A stretch of 64,000 nt of DNA from Myroides odoratimimus (GCF_030326305.1 NZ_JACAKB010000002.1:186001-250000); one strand, 5' to 3'; shown: positions 7,263 to 17,408, counted from the stretch's first letter. Notes: a model not told the origin generated them from the letters alone. Numbers and translations: made by a program.

Positions 7263-9728
7263 TCATACTCTGTCATGATTCTTTTTAATTATAACTCTTA
7301 CATATCTATTATTGTAATTTTTTTCAGGTAGAATATTTCCCCAATTTTCATAATATTTTATACCATTATAGTGCTTTTCTTCAACTTCAGGTTTGTCATT
7401 ACTTGATTCAAATTGTAAAATATAATCTCCAAATTGATTAATTATATTATCAATTACAGGATATTCACAATCAATAATAACCCCATAGTACTCATCATCA
7501 ATCATCAAAGTATTATCAACTAATCTACTATTCATCGTGCTATTACTTATAAGTAGAGGGTACTTTATATTTATTCCTTTAGTTTTAGCAAAGTCATAGA
7601 AAAATAATGCATTCCCATTTTTTGTACCACCATGCAGAAAACAATCTGCAGAAAAAACAACTGTGTCATCATCTAAAAAAATAACTCCTTCAATATTTTG
7701 AGTGTTATTTTCATTTGGAAATGTTTTAAAAGAATAATTATCTAATACATTAAAGTCTTTATCAAACATCCTTACATCTCCTAAATCTCCAGCAAGAATA
7801 ATATTTCCATTTTTTTGATTTACACCCATTCCTTCAAACATTTGATTTGTTTGAACTGTTTTAATTACATTTTTTGTATCTCGATCAATTAAAAATAACT
7901 CATATCCATTATTAATGGATAGGTAAATGTTATTTGTAATAGGATCAATAGCTAACATACCATTTTGTGCTTCTTCTGGAATTCCTTTTATTTCTGTAAA
8001 CTCTAATAAATCACCTTCATAATTAACTCTAATAATACATCTTTTCCCTCCTGTTCCCTGTCCATTTCCGAGTACAAAATAACTATCTGTTAATTGATCA
8101 TAACAGTTGCCTTGTATAGAGTTTAAATACTTTCTTAAATCAATTTTATGGTATGGAAGAGGCATTAATTCTGATGTAGAATTATAAGGCAATAAATCTT
8201 CTTTTCTATACAAATTTAAATACCATTGATTAGCATAGGAATATTGGCACACAACAAAAAGCCTTCTTTTAGAATCAAAACCTAAACCAGTACATCCTGC
8301 TGTTTTCCCTTCTATTAAATCAGGTATAACAGTATAAATATCTGTCAATCTGTTTTCATCTAATACAGGGCTATTGGAATTATTATTAACTAATGTAATA
8401 TCTATAACACCTCTTTTCTCAATTGGAGGCAGGACGTTATTCCTCATCTTAAAATTTAGAAAGATATTTTCTGAAAAACCACAAGAATTGTAATTGTTAG
8501 ATGCACTAGACTTTAAAAATGAATAATCAATAAAAGCCTCAATTCGTACACCATTTTTTTCTCCTTCAACTTTATATATCTTATTCAAATCACTATATGT
8601 AGTACTTATACTTAATAATTCTACTTTATCTCGACCACTACCATCTCCAGTATCTAAATAAAATACTAATCTTTGTTTATTAGTAGTAATTTCTATTACA
8701 TACAGAGATACTTTACTATTATAATCAAGTCCCTCAATTATTATTTTTTTTATAGCCTTTTTTATATAATAATTATATTGATAGTCTGTTTGCCAGGTCT
8801 TCAAAAAGTTAGCTTTCTGATGAAATACTGGATCTATAAAATTAATTTTGCCATTTTTAAATTCAACTAACTCAGACTCCATAGATGGTTCATCTTTTGT
8901 CCACGAAATACGTATATCTCTATAATCTTCAAGTTTTACCCCATTTGGGAAATTTTCTGATCTACAAACCCAAGCGTATAAATATCTAGTGTTTTCATCA
9001 ATTAACAAAGCATTAAACCCTCCTGTTGTACTTGTAGTAAAAATTTCAATCTGACCATCATAGGTTTCTCGAAGATATCTATAAGTACTTGGTAAATGAT
9101 TGCTAATAAATACTCTGTCACTTGTTTTTAAAATATTTTCAAAAGATAGTTTGAATAAGATATTATTCTTTTGTGGGAAAAATCCTTCAGCACTAATTCT
9201 TACATCTTTGATAATATCAAATGTTAGAATGTCATTGTAATATTTTGTTTTACTTTTAAGTGAGAAATAAACTTCATTACCATTCACCCCCCTCATATCC
9301 CCTTCACGTACTTCTCCATTATTAGTAATTGGAGTAACACTTTTAAAACAATAGATCCCATTATAAACTACATACACTAACCCTGTATCATAATCCTCTT
9401 GTGTAACAATAATAGGTTCACCTTTCTCATCTAAGAAATGTAAATATATACCAGGTTCCTGAGCTGTATACATACCATTATTCTTAGGACCTATAGAATT
9501 AGGAAAAGCTTCTCCCTGAATACCTACTGCCATAGTATTAATCTTAGTAGTAAGCTCGTCTCGTAACTTAGTATTTTCTTTATTGAACTCTGTTTGTAAA
9601 CTTGCTGTTTCATCATTAGCATAATCCAATACAGCTTTGTGAACCTCTCTATGTCGGTTAGGTTTAATATTTGATTTATCAGCTAGATTAGTATCAATAA
9701 GTTTCTCAATGTCATTTTTCTTTGCCAT
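7263..9728 (-). CDS. Tail fibre / receptor-binding protein with predicted beta-propeller
   Basis: 821 residues. The N-terminal about 75 residues (NRHREVHKAVLDY, then helical coiled coil) resemble tail-fibre attachment regions. The middle is beta-rich. From about 490 to 730 there are propeller-like repeats: GLGFDSKRRLFVV, GMLAIDPITNNIYLSI, GMGVNQKNGNIILAG and IEGVIFLDDDTVVFSAD, each spaced about 45-60 residues apart. Such a domain in a fibre probably contacts the cell surface. The gene is the last structural gene before lysis, the usual place for a host-range determinant. The fold is inferred from the repeats. Confidence 0.7.
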   Translation of the reverse strand: MAKKNDIEKLIDTNLADKSNIKPNRHREVHKAVLDYANDETASLQTEFNKENTKLRDELTTKINTMAVGIQGEAFPNSIGPKNNGMYTAQEPGIYLHFLDEKGEPIIVTQEDYDTGLVYVVYNGIYCFKSVTPITNNGEVREGDMRGVNGNEVYFSLKSKTKYYNDILTFDIIKDVRISAEGFFPQKNNILFKLSFENILKTSDRVFISNHLPSTYRYLRETYDGQIEIFTTSTTGGFNALLIDENTRYLYAWVCRSENFPNGVKLEDYRDIRISWTKDEPSMESELVEFKNGKINFIDPVFHQKANFLKTWQTDYQYNYYIKKAIKKIIIEGLDYNSKVSLYVIEITTNKQRLVFYLDTGDGSGRDKVELLSISTTYSDLNKIYKVEGEKNGVRIEAFIDYSFLKSSASNNYNSCGFSENIFLNFKMRNNVLPPIEKRGVIDITLVNNNSNSPVLDENRLTDIYTVIPDLIEGKTAGCTGLGFDSKRRLFVVCQYSYANQWYLNLYRKEDLLPYNSTSELMPLPYHKIDLRKYLNSIQGNCYDQLTDSYFVLGNGQGTGGKRCIIRVNYEGDLLEFTEIKGIPEEAQNGMLAIDPITNNIYLSINNGYELFLIDRDTKNVIKTVQTNQMFEGMGVNQKNGNIILAGDLGDVRMFDKDFNVLDNYSFKTFPNENNTQNIEGVIFLDDDTVVFSADCFLHGGTKNGNALFFYDFAKTKGINIKYPLLISNSTMNSRLVDNTLMIDDEYYGVIIDCEYPVIDNIINQFGDYILQFESSNDKPEVEEKHYNGIKYYENWGNILPEKNYNNRYVRVIIKKNHDRV

Positions 9729-9743
9729 GGTTAGAAGCGTAAA

Positions 9744-9774
9744 TTAAAAAATAAGGCTCCAATTAAGGAGCCAT
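9744..9774 (-). terminator. Hairpin with T run upstream of fibre gene (terminator/attenuator)
   Basis: GGCTCC 9755-9760 and GGAGCC 9767-9772 form the stem. On the minus strand it is followed by TTATTTTTTAA. It lies between the 203-residue tail protein and the fibre gene and could reduce transcription into the fibre and lysis genes. Confidence 0.65.
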
Positions 9775-9794
9775 TAAAACTCTGTGCTATAATG

Positions 9795-9819
9795 TTCCCC
9801 ATCATAGTATAATGGGGAA
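9795..9819 (-). terminator. Hairpin directly after the 203-residue tail gene
   Basis: TTCCCCAT 9795-9802 pairs with ATGGGGAA 9812-9819 around a 9-nt loop. It sits 4 bp downstream of the stop of the upstream gene. No strong T run follows, so it may be an mRNA-stabilising hairpin rather than a terminator. Confidence 0.45.
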
Positions 9820-9822
9820 TAA

Positions 9823-10434
9823 TCAGGGATTGGTGTCCGATGGTGTTGGGAATTTAGTCATACCTGCCAATGGCCATGTAGCACGTGGAGGATCAAACTT
9901 ATCTTTCCAACGAAGTGAACCAGTATATTTCTCGATAGCTCCATCACCTCGCTCTTGAACTAATCTAGCCTTCATCTGTCCCTTAAGACCACAATTACCA
10001 CCATAGATTAAACCAGCAATTGTGATATACCAAAATCGATAAGTACCTCCACAATTAGTACGTCTAACGAACTCATAGTTAACTTTGTTAGTTTCATCGA
10101 TATCATAGTTAAGAGTATGAGTACCATCTGTAACCACTTCACGCTGTCCACTAATAACCATAGTAGCATCTTCAGCAGCAGGTTTATCTCCAGATACACG
10201 TAATACTCGTAAAGAATCAGTATCCTTTAATGGTAGTGCTAATCTAGTATTCCATTCTTCGATATCTTCAATATCCTTAAATGCTTTAGAATTTGACTTA
10301 CCAACGACAACCCATTCAATCTCAGACTTGTTTGTTTCAGGACTACAATCATCAAAAAGAATTTCTGGTAACTGTTGCTCATCACAATTCTCAGGACATA
10401 ATTTATCTATGTCATTACATTGAGTATATGCCAT
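9823..10434 (-). CDS. Unknown virion protein, probably tail structural
   Basis: 203 residues, no signal peptide. Nine cysteines, six of them in the first 30 residues or near residues 126-145, and a mostly beta-rich, Asp/Thr-rich composition. The tail (FWYITIAGLIYGGNCGLKG) is beta-like. It is flanked by tail-tip and fibre genes and has its own promoter with the late palindrome (10538-10567) and a 100-nt leader. That separate promoter suggests a protein needed in high copy, such as a tail-tube or decoration protein. The location after the tape measure is unusual for a tail tube. Function unassigned. Confidence 0.6.
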   Translation of the reverse strand: MAYTQCNDIDKLCPENCDEQQLPEILFDDCSPETNKSEIEWVVVGKSNSKAFKDIEDIEEWNTRLALPLKDTDSLRVLRVSGDKPAAEDATMVISGQREVVTDGTHTLNYDIDETNKVNYEFVRRTNCGGTYRFWYITIAGLIYGGNCGLKGQMKARLVQERGDGAIEKYTGSLRWKDKFDPPRATWPLAGMTKFPTPSDTNP

Positions 10435-10496
10435 TATTTAATAAAATTAAGTTTATGAATAAGCTATTTGAGCGCAACCTCCTGTAGTAAATTAGA

Positions 10497-10523
10497 ACCC
10501 GTCTGAGTGGGTGATTCTCCCGA
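10497..10523 (-). promoter_or_regulatory. Structured leader element, copy 1
   Basis: In the transcript sense it reads CGGGAG, then a hairpin with stem ACCC/GGGT and loop ACTCAGAC. The same arrangement with a different stem (GCC/GGC) and loop ACTCAGTA lies before the tape-measure gene at 17379-17402. It lies in the untranslated leader of the 203-residue tail gene. Confidence 0.5.
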
Positions 10524-10537
10524 AGTCATACACATGA

Positions 10538-10567
10538 CAAATATAAAAAATTAAACATTATATTTAA
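10538..10567 (-). promoter_or_regulatory. Late promoter with palindrome (site 1)
   Basis: On the minus strand TATATTTG (10545-10538) is the -7 box. Five bases upstream lies the palindrome at 10551-10567 (TTAAATAT-A-ATGTTTAA read on the minus strand), the phage-specific repeat also found at 17421, 24065, 26850 and 29118. It replaces the usual -33 TTG region. Drives the 203-residue tail gene. Confidence 0.7.
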
Positions 10568-10577
10568 CTTTTTAATA

Positions 10578-11636
10578 TTAAAAAGGTTTTGTTTTTAATG
10601 TTAAATGCTGATATACTGATTCATTATCCATTGTATCAACTGCTTTTACTCTTATCTCATATATTTGGTTCTTTGCTAATTCAGTAAAATCATATTCATA
10701 CATATCATTATCCTTAATAGCCTCTAACCATTTATCACTCCACTGCTCTTCACTGTTCTTCTTAATTCCGATGAAATATCCTTTCATACCTAAAGCAGCT
10801 TTACTCTCATTGAATATTACTTGAATAGAGTTATCCTGTATATTATTAGAAAACACAAAAGGAGATTTCACAAGTACAGTTGTTACATCATCATTACAAC
10901 CAGCTTCAATGTTTCTGTTTACTTCAAATGCAAACATCACAAGTGAATTAAATCCTAACTGATCACTTTCAAAACCAACCTCAACATTACTAGCTTGTAT
11001 TACTTCATCATTAATATAAAATACTATACTCTCATGCATAGGTATAATACTCATTGCCTCAGCGATATGATTTGGCATAAAACAAGAGAATGTATATTTC
11101 TGAATTAGTTTCTTTTGGATAGCCTTCTCTTCTCCATATCCATCTTCTACTGTTTCTTGTTCCATATTAGACTCTCCTAATAAAATAACCACATCTGCAG
11201 GTATATTAACCTCATTGAAGCTTCCTTTTATATACACTAAGTCTCCTGCACTGCCTTTAGATGAGTAAACGATTTTATTTTGATGATCATATTTACTAAT
11301 AAAACAAAAAGGATCTGATACTAAATAAAAATCATCACTACCTTTTACCTCAACATAACACAATCCTTTATAGAAAGCTTCATTCAGTAACTCTATTACT
11401 AAAAAAAGCTTTTCATTATGAGATACTACCTGGTGACTTGTTTGTAAAGAATCTATAATTACATTCTTATTATCATATACTTTGATATCAAACTGTAAGT
11501 TACCTGCAGGCACTTCTACCTGCAAGTAAATTTTATCAGTATTATATTTAAGAGTATTTGTCTTTGGCCAAGACTCCTTAGACTTGTGAAATCTAATAGG
11601 AGTCTTTGCAAAGTTGTGATTATATACAGCTGCCAT
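10578..11636 (-). CDS. Tail-associated protein with C-terminal FN3-like domain
   Basis: 352 residues, beta-rich throughout. The last about 95 residues (SIQVIFNESKAALGMKG through NQIYEIRVKAVDTMDNES) look like a fibronectin type III-like module, common in phage tail-tip proteins. It directly follows the 584-residue tail protein (overlap of one base at 11636) and shares the tape-measure transcript. Probably a tail-tip or baseplate component. No specific family is recognised. Confidence 0.6.
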   Translation of the reverse strand: MAAVYNHNFAKTPIRFHKSKESWPKTNTLKYNTDKIYLQVEVPAGNLQFDIKVYDNKNVIIDSLQTSHQVVSHNEKLFLVIELLNEAFYKGLCYVEVKGSDDFYLVSDPFCFISKYDHQNKIVYSSKGSAGDLVYIKGSFNEVNIPADVVILLGESNMEQETVEDGYGEEKAIQKKLIQKYTFSCFMPNHIAEAMSIIPMHESIVFYINDEVIQASNVEVGFESDQLGFNSLVMFAFEVNRNIEAGCNDDVTTVLVKSPFVFSNNIQDNSIQVIFNESKAALGMKGYFIGIKKNSEEQWSDKWLEAIKDNDMYEYDFTELAKNQIYEIRVKAVDTMDNESVYQHLTLKTKPF

Positions 11637-13390
11637 TACTCGAATTTTAAACTTAATTTCATTGAATTTCTCAATAAGTCATACTCAGCTGACTTAACTA
11701 TCCCCCATCCCAACTGGGTTCTCATTCTATCAAAAGGATTCCATTTTGAAAACTCTTCTGGAGTTAGAATAATTGGAAATTCGTCTTGTTCTTTTGTTGC
11801 TTCTATTGATATGAATTTCGTCAATTGATTATTCATATAACCGTCTTTCTGCTTACGTCTATGTTTCCATAACTTGTCATGTAAATAAGCTAAAGACAAT
11901 ACACTATTTGTTGTAACCTCATCTGAAAAGTAACTTTTAGCACTAAAAAGAGTTTTAAGTTTTTCTCTCTCTTCATCAATAGCAAATAAGATTAGCTTAG
12001 GCTCTTGGAAACTCTCACGATGTCTATTAACTACTATAGAAAAGAAATCAGTACACAATGTCTTAACTTCATATTTCACAGTAGAATCTTCTCTGTAGTT
12101 AGTACACAATCCTTTGTATTCAATAGGAAACCCCTCGAAGTCTTTACTATAGTTATTGTACTTCATTTTCCAAATCTCTTCTATAGGTAACTTTGAAGTA
12201 TTATACTTATATGATGTACGTCCTCGCATTAAATCTTTGTGTTCTACATGAAGTAAATCAATACCATCTTCTTGTGTGAAATAAGAAACATGCTCTAATC
12301 GAAGAGAGTTATCTTCGATATACCATTTTAAATTAAACAGGTTACATAAATCTTCTAATAGCTCACGTAAACTAATCTCATGTACTGTATTCTTCTGATA
12401 TCCAAAATAATCAATATAGAAATAGTTCACCACATTGTTAACTGAATCAACCTGTATATTGTTCCAAACGTTCTTTTCTTTAGTAACATAATTTATATCA
12501 CTTACCACATCAGGATTCCATTGAAAGAAATCCGATTTTAATGTTAATCCCAATTTATCATTATTGATTAACAACTGAAGAACATCAGATAACTTTCTTC
12601 CTTCAGCTTTAGCGATACGGACTGATTTAAATTCAACTCCACCACTATCTAGCTCTGGAAATATAGGTTCATTATGAATATATTGTGAACCATAATTACC
12701 TGTATTTGCTCCATAGCCAATGCCATTTGTAGACTTGTCCAGAGTCCTAAAAAATTTCACTTTACCTTCTACCTGATAAGCATCTTTTATAGTATCAATA
12801 TTCCAACCTTCTGTTGGAGGAATGTCTCCTGGTTCACAAAAACATATCTCTCTACCAAAAATAAACTTTGTTTTATTTTCTCTTTGAAACATTCCTCTAT
12901 ATCCTCTAAGATCTAATTCACTTGGTCTTAAATATTGGTTAGTTCTTAACTCCAAATAGTGATCAGGATTAGTAGATAAAATAGGATTGTCCCTATCTTC
13001 AACTACATCTATAAATACATTATATTTCTCATTATCATTGATAATTTCATAAAGCCTTGCTTTTGTATCTAGTTCATCAATCTGAAAAGTAACCATACAC
13101 TTGTCCATATTCCACTTACCATCACTCATAGAAAATGGATTTTCAAACAGCACCTTCTCAGTTCCATCAGTGCTTACATCAACTATCTGAAGAATACACT
13201 GCTCACATCGTCTATCAGATAATTCTATTCTTCTAAAGAACTCGAAGTCCTTTCCAAGTAAAACAATGTCTGGATACTTCTTTTTGTACTCATAGTTATT
13301 CTTATCCTCTAGATCCCATTTAATATCTAGTCTGTTTGTGAAGTCTAAAAACTTCGGCCCATGTGGTGTAATCGCTCTAACTTTTATCAT
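11636..13390 (-). CDS. Tail tip / baseplate hub-like protein
   Basis: 584 residues. It starts immediately after the tape measure (4-bp overlap at 13387-13390), the position of the distal-tail/tail-hub gene in siphoviruses. The N-terminal about 170 residues are beta-rich, with a Cys pair CEQC. The middle (LRELLEDLCNLFNLKWYIEDNSLRLEH, about 325-350) resembles the hub-like domain of tail-associated proteins, where a helix precedes a strand pair. No lysozyme or peptidase motif is evident. Assignment is by synteny and size. Confidence 0.6.
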   Translation of the reverse strand: MIKVRAITPHGPKFLDFTNRLDIKWDLEDKNNYEYKKKYPDIVLLGKDFEFFRRIELSDRRCEQCILQIVDVSTDGTEKVLFENPFSMSDGKWNMDKCMVTFQIDELDTKARLYEIINDNEKYNVFIDVVEDRDNPILSTNPDHYLELRTNQYLRPSELDLRGYRGMFQRENKTKFIFGREICFCEPGDIPPTEGWNIDTIKDAYQVEGKVKFFRTLDKSTNGIGYGANTGNYGSQYIHNEPIFPELDSGGVEFKSVRIAKAEGRKLSDVLQLLINNDKLGLTLKSDFFQWNPDVVSDINYVTKEKNVWNNIQVDSVNNVVNYFYIDYFGYQKNTVHEISLRELLEDLCNLFNLKWYIEDNSLRLEHVSYFTQEDGIDLLHVEHKDLMRGRTSYKYNTSKLPIEEIWKMKYNNYSKDFEGFPIEYKGLCTNYREDSTVKYEVKTLCTDFFSIVVNRHRESFQEPKLILFAIDEEREKLKTLFSAKSYFSDEVTTNSVLSLAYLHDKLWKHRRKQKDGYMNNQLTKFISIEATKEQDEFPIILTPEEFSKWNPFDRMRTQLGWGIVKSAEYDLLRNSMKLSLKFE

Positions 13391-16300
13391 AATTTCTTGT
13401 ACTTTTTAGTTATTTTACCTTGTTTTACAAAATAGAATTCTGGCGTTTCCCAAAACTCTACTCTCTCGCTTCTATCGCGTTCTTGAAGCCTAATCATTTC
13501 GCGTAATACAGATGCTGATTCATCTTTAGATTCTTTAGCTCTATTTTCTTTAGATTCCTTGGTTAATACATTTATACTATTTATTACTCTTATTCTATCT
13601 TTAGATCCTTCAGACATATCTTCTATTCCATACATACTATGTAATACATCATCTAATCTTCCTTTGCCTTGAGCATCATCAATAAGTGCTTTCATTATAT
13701 GTCCATAGTTGCGTTTCTGCTCTCTATTTAATACATACACATCTTCTCCTCCTTCAAACTCAGCTACAGCTCTTCCTGTTCTTGAATTAACTACTTGGAA
13801 TCCTCCATTCTCATGTGAAGGACCATTTAATTCTACAGCCCCTTTCTTTAAACCTGTACGATATTTTGAACCTGAAGTCATTTCAAATGATTTAGCTTTA
13901 GCTGCTGCAAATGTTGTCCACATAGCTGCAATAAGTGCTATACCTAGAGCTTGTCCTACAAATGGAATTCCAGAAGTCCATTCTAAGATATTAGCAGAAG
14001 CAGTAACTAATGAGGTAGCTTGATTAACTGTTTGAAGAGCCATTTCTACCTTAGCCATCGCTTCTTTCTTTGCCATTGCCCTTTCTAACTCTTCCTCTTC
14101 TTTTGCTTTCTGCTCTTGAAGTTGTTCTAACTCTTTCTGTCTAATATCATAGTTGTTTACTAGACCTTGCTCTTGAAGTTCCTTTTCTTCATCTACTTTC
14201 TTCTGTTGCTCATTAATGGACTCGTCTATTCTTCTAACTCTATCCTCATGCTCTTTTACTTGAGCATCAAATATTGTAGACATTGAACTCCAAATAGTAT
14301 TGATTGCAGTTGAAATAGATTTGGCAAACTCATCTGCCTTTGCTCCTGTTAGATTAAGTGATTTGGCTAGTTCTTTAGAAAAAGAATCAAGGTTATTTGT
14401 CCATTTATCTAAATCACTCATTGAGCGTTTTAGTCCATCATTAACAGAAACTTCATTAATAGCATTATTAACTTCTTGTAGAGCTGCTACAGTTTTAAGA
14501 ATCTCATTTGCCATTTCCTCTCCAAAAGCAGCTTTCATTTCTTTTGAAATACGAAGTACCTCACCAGGATCTGTGCTACTCATCATGCTATTTATCATAC
14601 CATCAAATTGACCTTTATTATCTTCAGTCATTGACTGCCTAATAATCTCTAGTTTCTTTTGTTGATATTGACGTTCCATTTCTAGCAGCATAGACTGCCT
14701 GTAAGCTTCATCATCTATTATATACTTAGTGTTACTTTCGTAAATCTTAAGTACACTCTCAGCCATATGTCTCTCTACATCTAACCTATCCAAGTTAAAT
14801 GCTGTAGTAAACTTTTGTATTTCTGTTGCTTCTGCTTTTTTAGATTCTGTTATTAACTTTTCTAATTCTGTTATTTTAGATACATCAGTGGTTAGTTTAA
14901 TTTGATTTTGAAGTTCTTCTCGTATCTTCTCCCAGTCTTGTTTTATCTTAGATATTTGTGCCTCAGAGAAACGATTATAAGTAACATCTATAGCCTGTAT
15001 AGCCTTAAGCCTAGTTTCTTCAATTTGTTTATCATACTTCTTATCTACCTCAGCAATGTCTTTACGCAATTGTTCATAGGCAGTACCATTCTCTGTACTG
15101 TAAATTTTATTGAATTGTTCTCTTAGTTTAGCTTTTTTAGACTCTGATATTTCTAGATTCTTAATCTCTAACTCGTAAGCCTTCTTGTCTTCCTCTAAAG
15201 TTTGTTGTAAAGATTCTATCTCTTTTTGGCGAGCATTTTCCAAAGCTCCAATTCTAGTAGCTTCTTCCTTTTTTACTAAGTCGTTCATCAACTTAGTATA
15301 TTTTTCTAGTAAATTCTTTTGCTTGTTTAGATCCTTTTCATCAACTATTTTAATACCTAGTTCTTCCGCGGCCTTAGCAGCTTCATTAAACATTGCACCT
15401 GACTTATCATACTCCTTATTAATTTTAGATTGTTCCTTTCTAAATTCTTTAATACTCTGTTGATAAACAGAACTATATTTACTCAAAGCTTTGTCCAATT
15501 GTTTACCATCTGGCAATCCTAATAGATATTGAATTTCCTCATTAGTTATTTCATGTTTAGACTCACCTATATCCACTCCAACGAATCTCCAAAAACCTTC
15601 ATAAGCCTTATCTGAAATATCTTGCAATTGCTCATACCACTTTAAGTCTCCAGTCTCTAACGCAGTTATTTGTTCAAGAAGTCTTTTCTGTTTTTCTAAA
15701 ACAAGCTGATATGAAGCTTCAGCTTTTGCCTTCATCTGAAGATACTTTACATAATTAGGACCATTGTTAATTAATTTCTGTTCTAACTCTGTATACGATT
15801 TTACTGTACCTAATGTATTTCCAAACTCATCATTATATTTCTTTACAGTTTCTTTCTTCTGCTCAAATGTCTTACCTCCCTTTTCAACCTCTCTACTTAA
15901 CAACTGAAGTTTTGCAATCTGCTCTCCATACGTTTCATTTGCCTTTTTAGCTATATTTTGATTACGCTCTGATTCAGCAGTTGCTAAACCGATAGCTTTC
16001 TTTACTTTATTCCAATTAGTAGCTAATAAAGCAACTAAACCAATTAGTAATCCTATACCAAGTAACTTAGTAGCAGCAGCTAAACGAGTGGTTGCCCTTG
16101 TTGTTCCATCTGTAGCAATTGTCCATTGGTTCTGAGTCCACACATAGGCTTTATTCAGTACAGAACCTTGTTTTGTTAATTCATTTTGCGTTGCCTGAAG
16201 ACCATTTAATAAAGCAATAGCTCCATTAAGCTTCACCAATGATTTGGCTACATCCTCATTTTCATTTCCAAATAGTGCAGCAGCTCCTTGAGCAGCAGTT

Positions 16301-17346
16301 AATGCACCAACAATACCAGTTAAAGCACCTAACACCTGATCTAATCCTCTAGTAGATGAAATGCTTCTTCTTAATTCTGCATTTGCATTAGTTATTGCAC
16401 TCTGATATTCTTCTGCTTTTTTACGTAAATCTTCATAGCGTTCAGAACCTCTCTTACCTTCTATCTCAAGAGCGACAAGTTCATTCTTTACATTGCGTAA
16501 TTCTGTGGAATGAGACTTTTGAGAAGTATTAGCTTTTCCTAATTCTTTGTTTTGTTTCTCTAGTTCTTTGGTGTATTTCTCTATTTCTTTAGATGCTGAA
16601 GCTTGCATCTCTTTTAACTCAAAATAAGCTGATGCAGAACCATTAGTACTTCCAAAGTCTTCAATAGCCTTTCCTATGATCTCATAAACATCTTTAGCCT
16701 CATTTAATTTAGCTTCAGTAATAGCTATTTTAGAATTCAAATCATCAAAACTAGAAGTACTTGACTTTACTGAACTTTCTAATATTTCATTTTGATTTAC
16801 TACCTCTTCGTAATAAGTTTTTAAGGCCTTGAATTCTGTTGATAGTGCCGTAACATTTTCTGTCTGATCTACACTTTCTAACTTAGTAATAAGAATATCA
16901 AACAATGAAATTAATACTTCAATGTCATCACTTGACTCTTCTATTGCTTTCTGAATCTTCATTAACTCCTTATCATCAAAAGATAAATTGATATCAGATA
17001 ATTCATTAAGCTTATTCAAATACCCTTCAACATCATTTGCATATTTAGATATCTCATTACTTTTAAGAGACTTTGATGTTTCGTCAATAGATTTTTTGAT
17101 TTGTTTTTGTGATGCATCTATAACCTTAGTCTGATTAGCAATAATAGCTACATTACTACCAATAGCTTCTTTGACAGCTTTACCATGCTGTACATAATTA
17201 TCTACTATTTCTTTTAAAGCTTTGTTTGTTTTGTCTGCCTCAGCTTGAACCAGTTTAAACTCCTTTGAGAAGTCTTGAAAGTTGTCCTTTAATGGACCTA
17301 TATCTAGTCCTAATTTAACAAGGATATCATTGTCGCTCTCCATCAC
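13387..17346 (-). CDS. Tail tape measure protein
   Basis: 1319 residues, the largest gene in the window. Long coiled-coil stretches (about 1-330, 470-850 and 1070-1150) flank hydrophobic segments near 340-365 and 430-450 (LLGIGLLIGLVALLATNW), and another cluster lies near 1165-1195. The C-terminus carries GPSHENGGFQVVNSRTGRAVAEFEGGE, a glycine-rich motif frequent at the end of Bacteroidota tape measures. With the usual 0.15 nm per residue the tail would be about 200 nm long. It has its own promoter with the late palindrome (17409-17437) and a structured leader. No embedded peptidoglycan hydrolase motif is seen. Confidence 0.9.
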   Translation of the reverse strand: MMESDNDILVKLGLDIGPLKDNFQDFSKEFKLVQAEADKTNKALKEIVDNYVQHGKAVKEAIGSNVAIIANQTKVIDASQKQIKKSIDETSKSLKSNEISKYANDVEGYLNKLNELSDINLSFDDKELMKIQKAIEESSDDIEVLISLFDILITKLESVDQTENVTALSTEFKALKTYYEEVVNQNEILESSVKSSTSSFDDLNSKIAITEAKLNEAKDVYEIIGKAIEDFGSTNGSASAYFELKEMQASASKEIEKYTKELEKQNKELGKANTSQKSHSTELRNVKNELVALEIEGKRGSERYEDLRKKAEEYQSAITNANAELRRSISSTRGLDQVLGALTGIVGALTAAQGAAALFGNENEDVAKSLVKLNGAIALLNGLQATQNELTKQGSVLNKAYVWTQNQWTIATDGTTRATTRLAAATKLLGIGLLIGLVALLATNWNKVKKAIGLATAESERNQNIAKKANETYGEQIAKLQLLSREVEKGGKTFEQKKETVKKYNDEFGNTLGTVKSYTELEQKLINNGPNYVKYLQMKAKAEASYQLVLEKQKRLLEQITALETGDLKWYEQLQDISDKAYEGFWRFVGVDIGESKHEITNEEIQYLLGLPDGKQLDKALSKYSSVYQQSIKEFRKEQSKINKEYDKSGAMFNEAAKAAEELGIKIVDEKDLNKQKNLLEKYTKLMNDLVKKEEATRIGALENARQKEIESLQQTLEEDKKAYELEIKNLEISESKKAKLREQFNKIYSTENGTAYEQLRKDIAEVDKKYDKQIEETRLKAIQAIDVTYNRFSEAQISKIKQDWEKIREELQNQIKLTTDVSKITELEKLITESKKAEATEIQKFTTAFNLDRLDVERHMAESVLKIYESNTKYIIDDEAYRQSMLLEMERQYQQKKLEIIRQSMTEDNKGQFDGMINSMMSSTDPGEVLRISKEMKAAFGEEMANEILKTVAALQEVNNAINEVSVNDGLKRSMSDLDKWTNNLDSFSKELAKSLNLTGAKADEFAKSISTAINTIWSSMSTIFDAQVKEHEDRVRRIDESINEQQKKVDEEKELQEQGLVNNYDIRQKELEQLQEQKAKEEEELERAMAKKEAMAKVEMALQTVNQATSLVTASANILEWTSGIPFVGQALGIALIAAMWTTFAAAKAKSFEMTSGSKYRTGLKKGAVELNGPSHENGGFQVVNSRTGRAVAEFEGGEDVYVLNREQKRNYGHIMKALIDDAQGKGRLDDVLHSMYGIEDMSEGSKDRIRVINSINVLTKESKENRAKESKDESASVLREMIRLQERDRSERVEFWETPEFYFVKQGKITKKYKKL

Positions 17347-17378
17347 GATTAATTTGAAGAATTAATTAAAATGTAAAT

Positions 17379-17402
17379 AGCCTACTGAGTGGCGAGCTCC
17401 CG
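17379..17402 (-). promoter_or_regulatory. Structured leader element, copy 2
   Basis: In the transcript sense: CGGGAG, then stem GCC/GGC closing loop ACTCAGTA. Compared with 10497-10523 the loop and the CGGGAG box are kept while the stem bases change and still pair. It lies in the leader of the tape-measure mRNA. Confidence 0.5.
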
Positions 17403-17408
17403 TATTAG

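Noticed and set aside
13709-16800. Plus-strand open frames inside the tape-measure gene
   Set aside because: They are low-complexity mirror frames of a long coiled-coil gene, lack promoters, and are inconsistent with the leftward operon.
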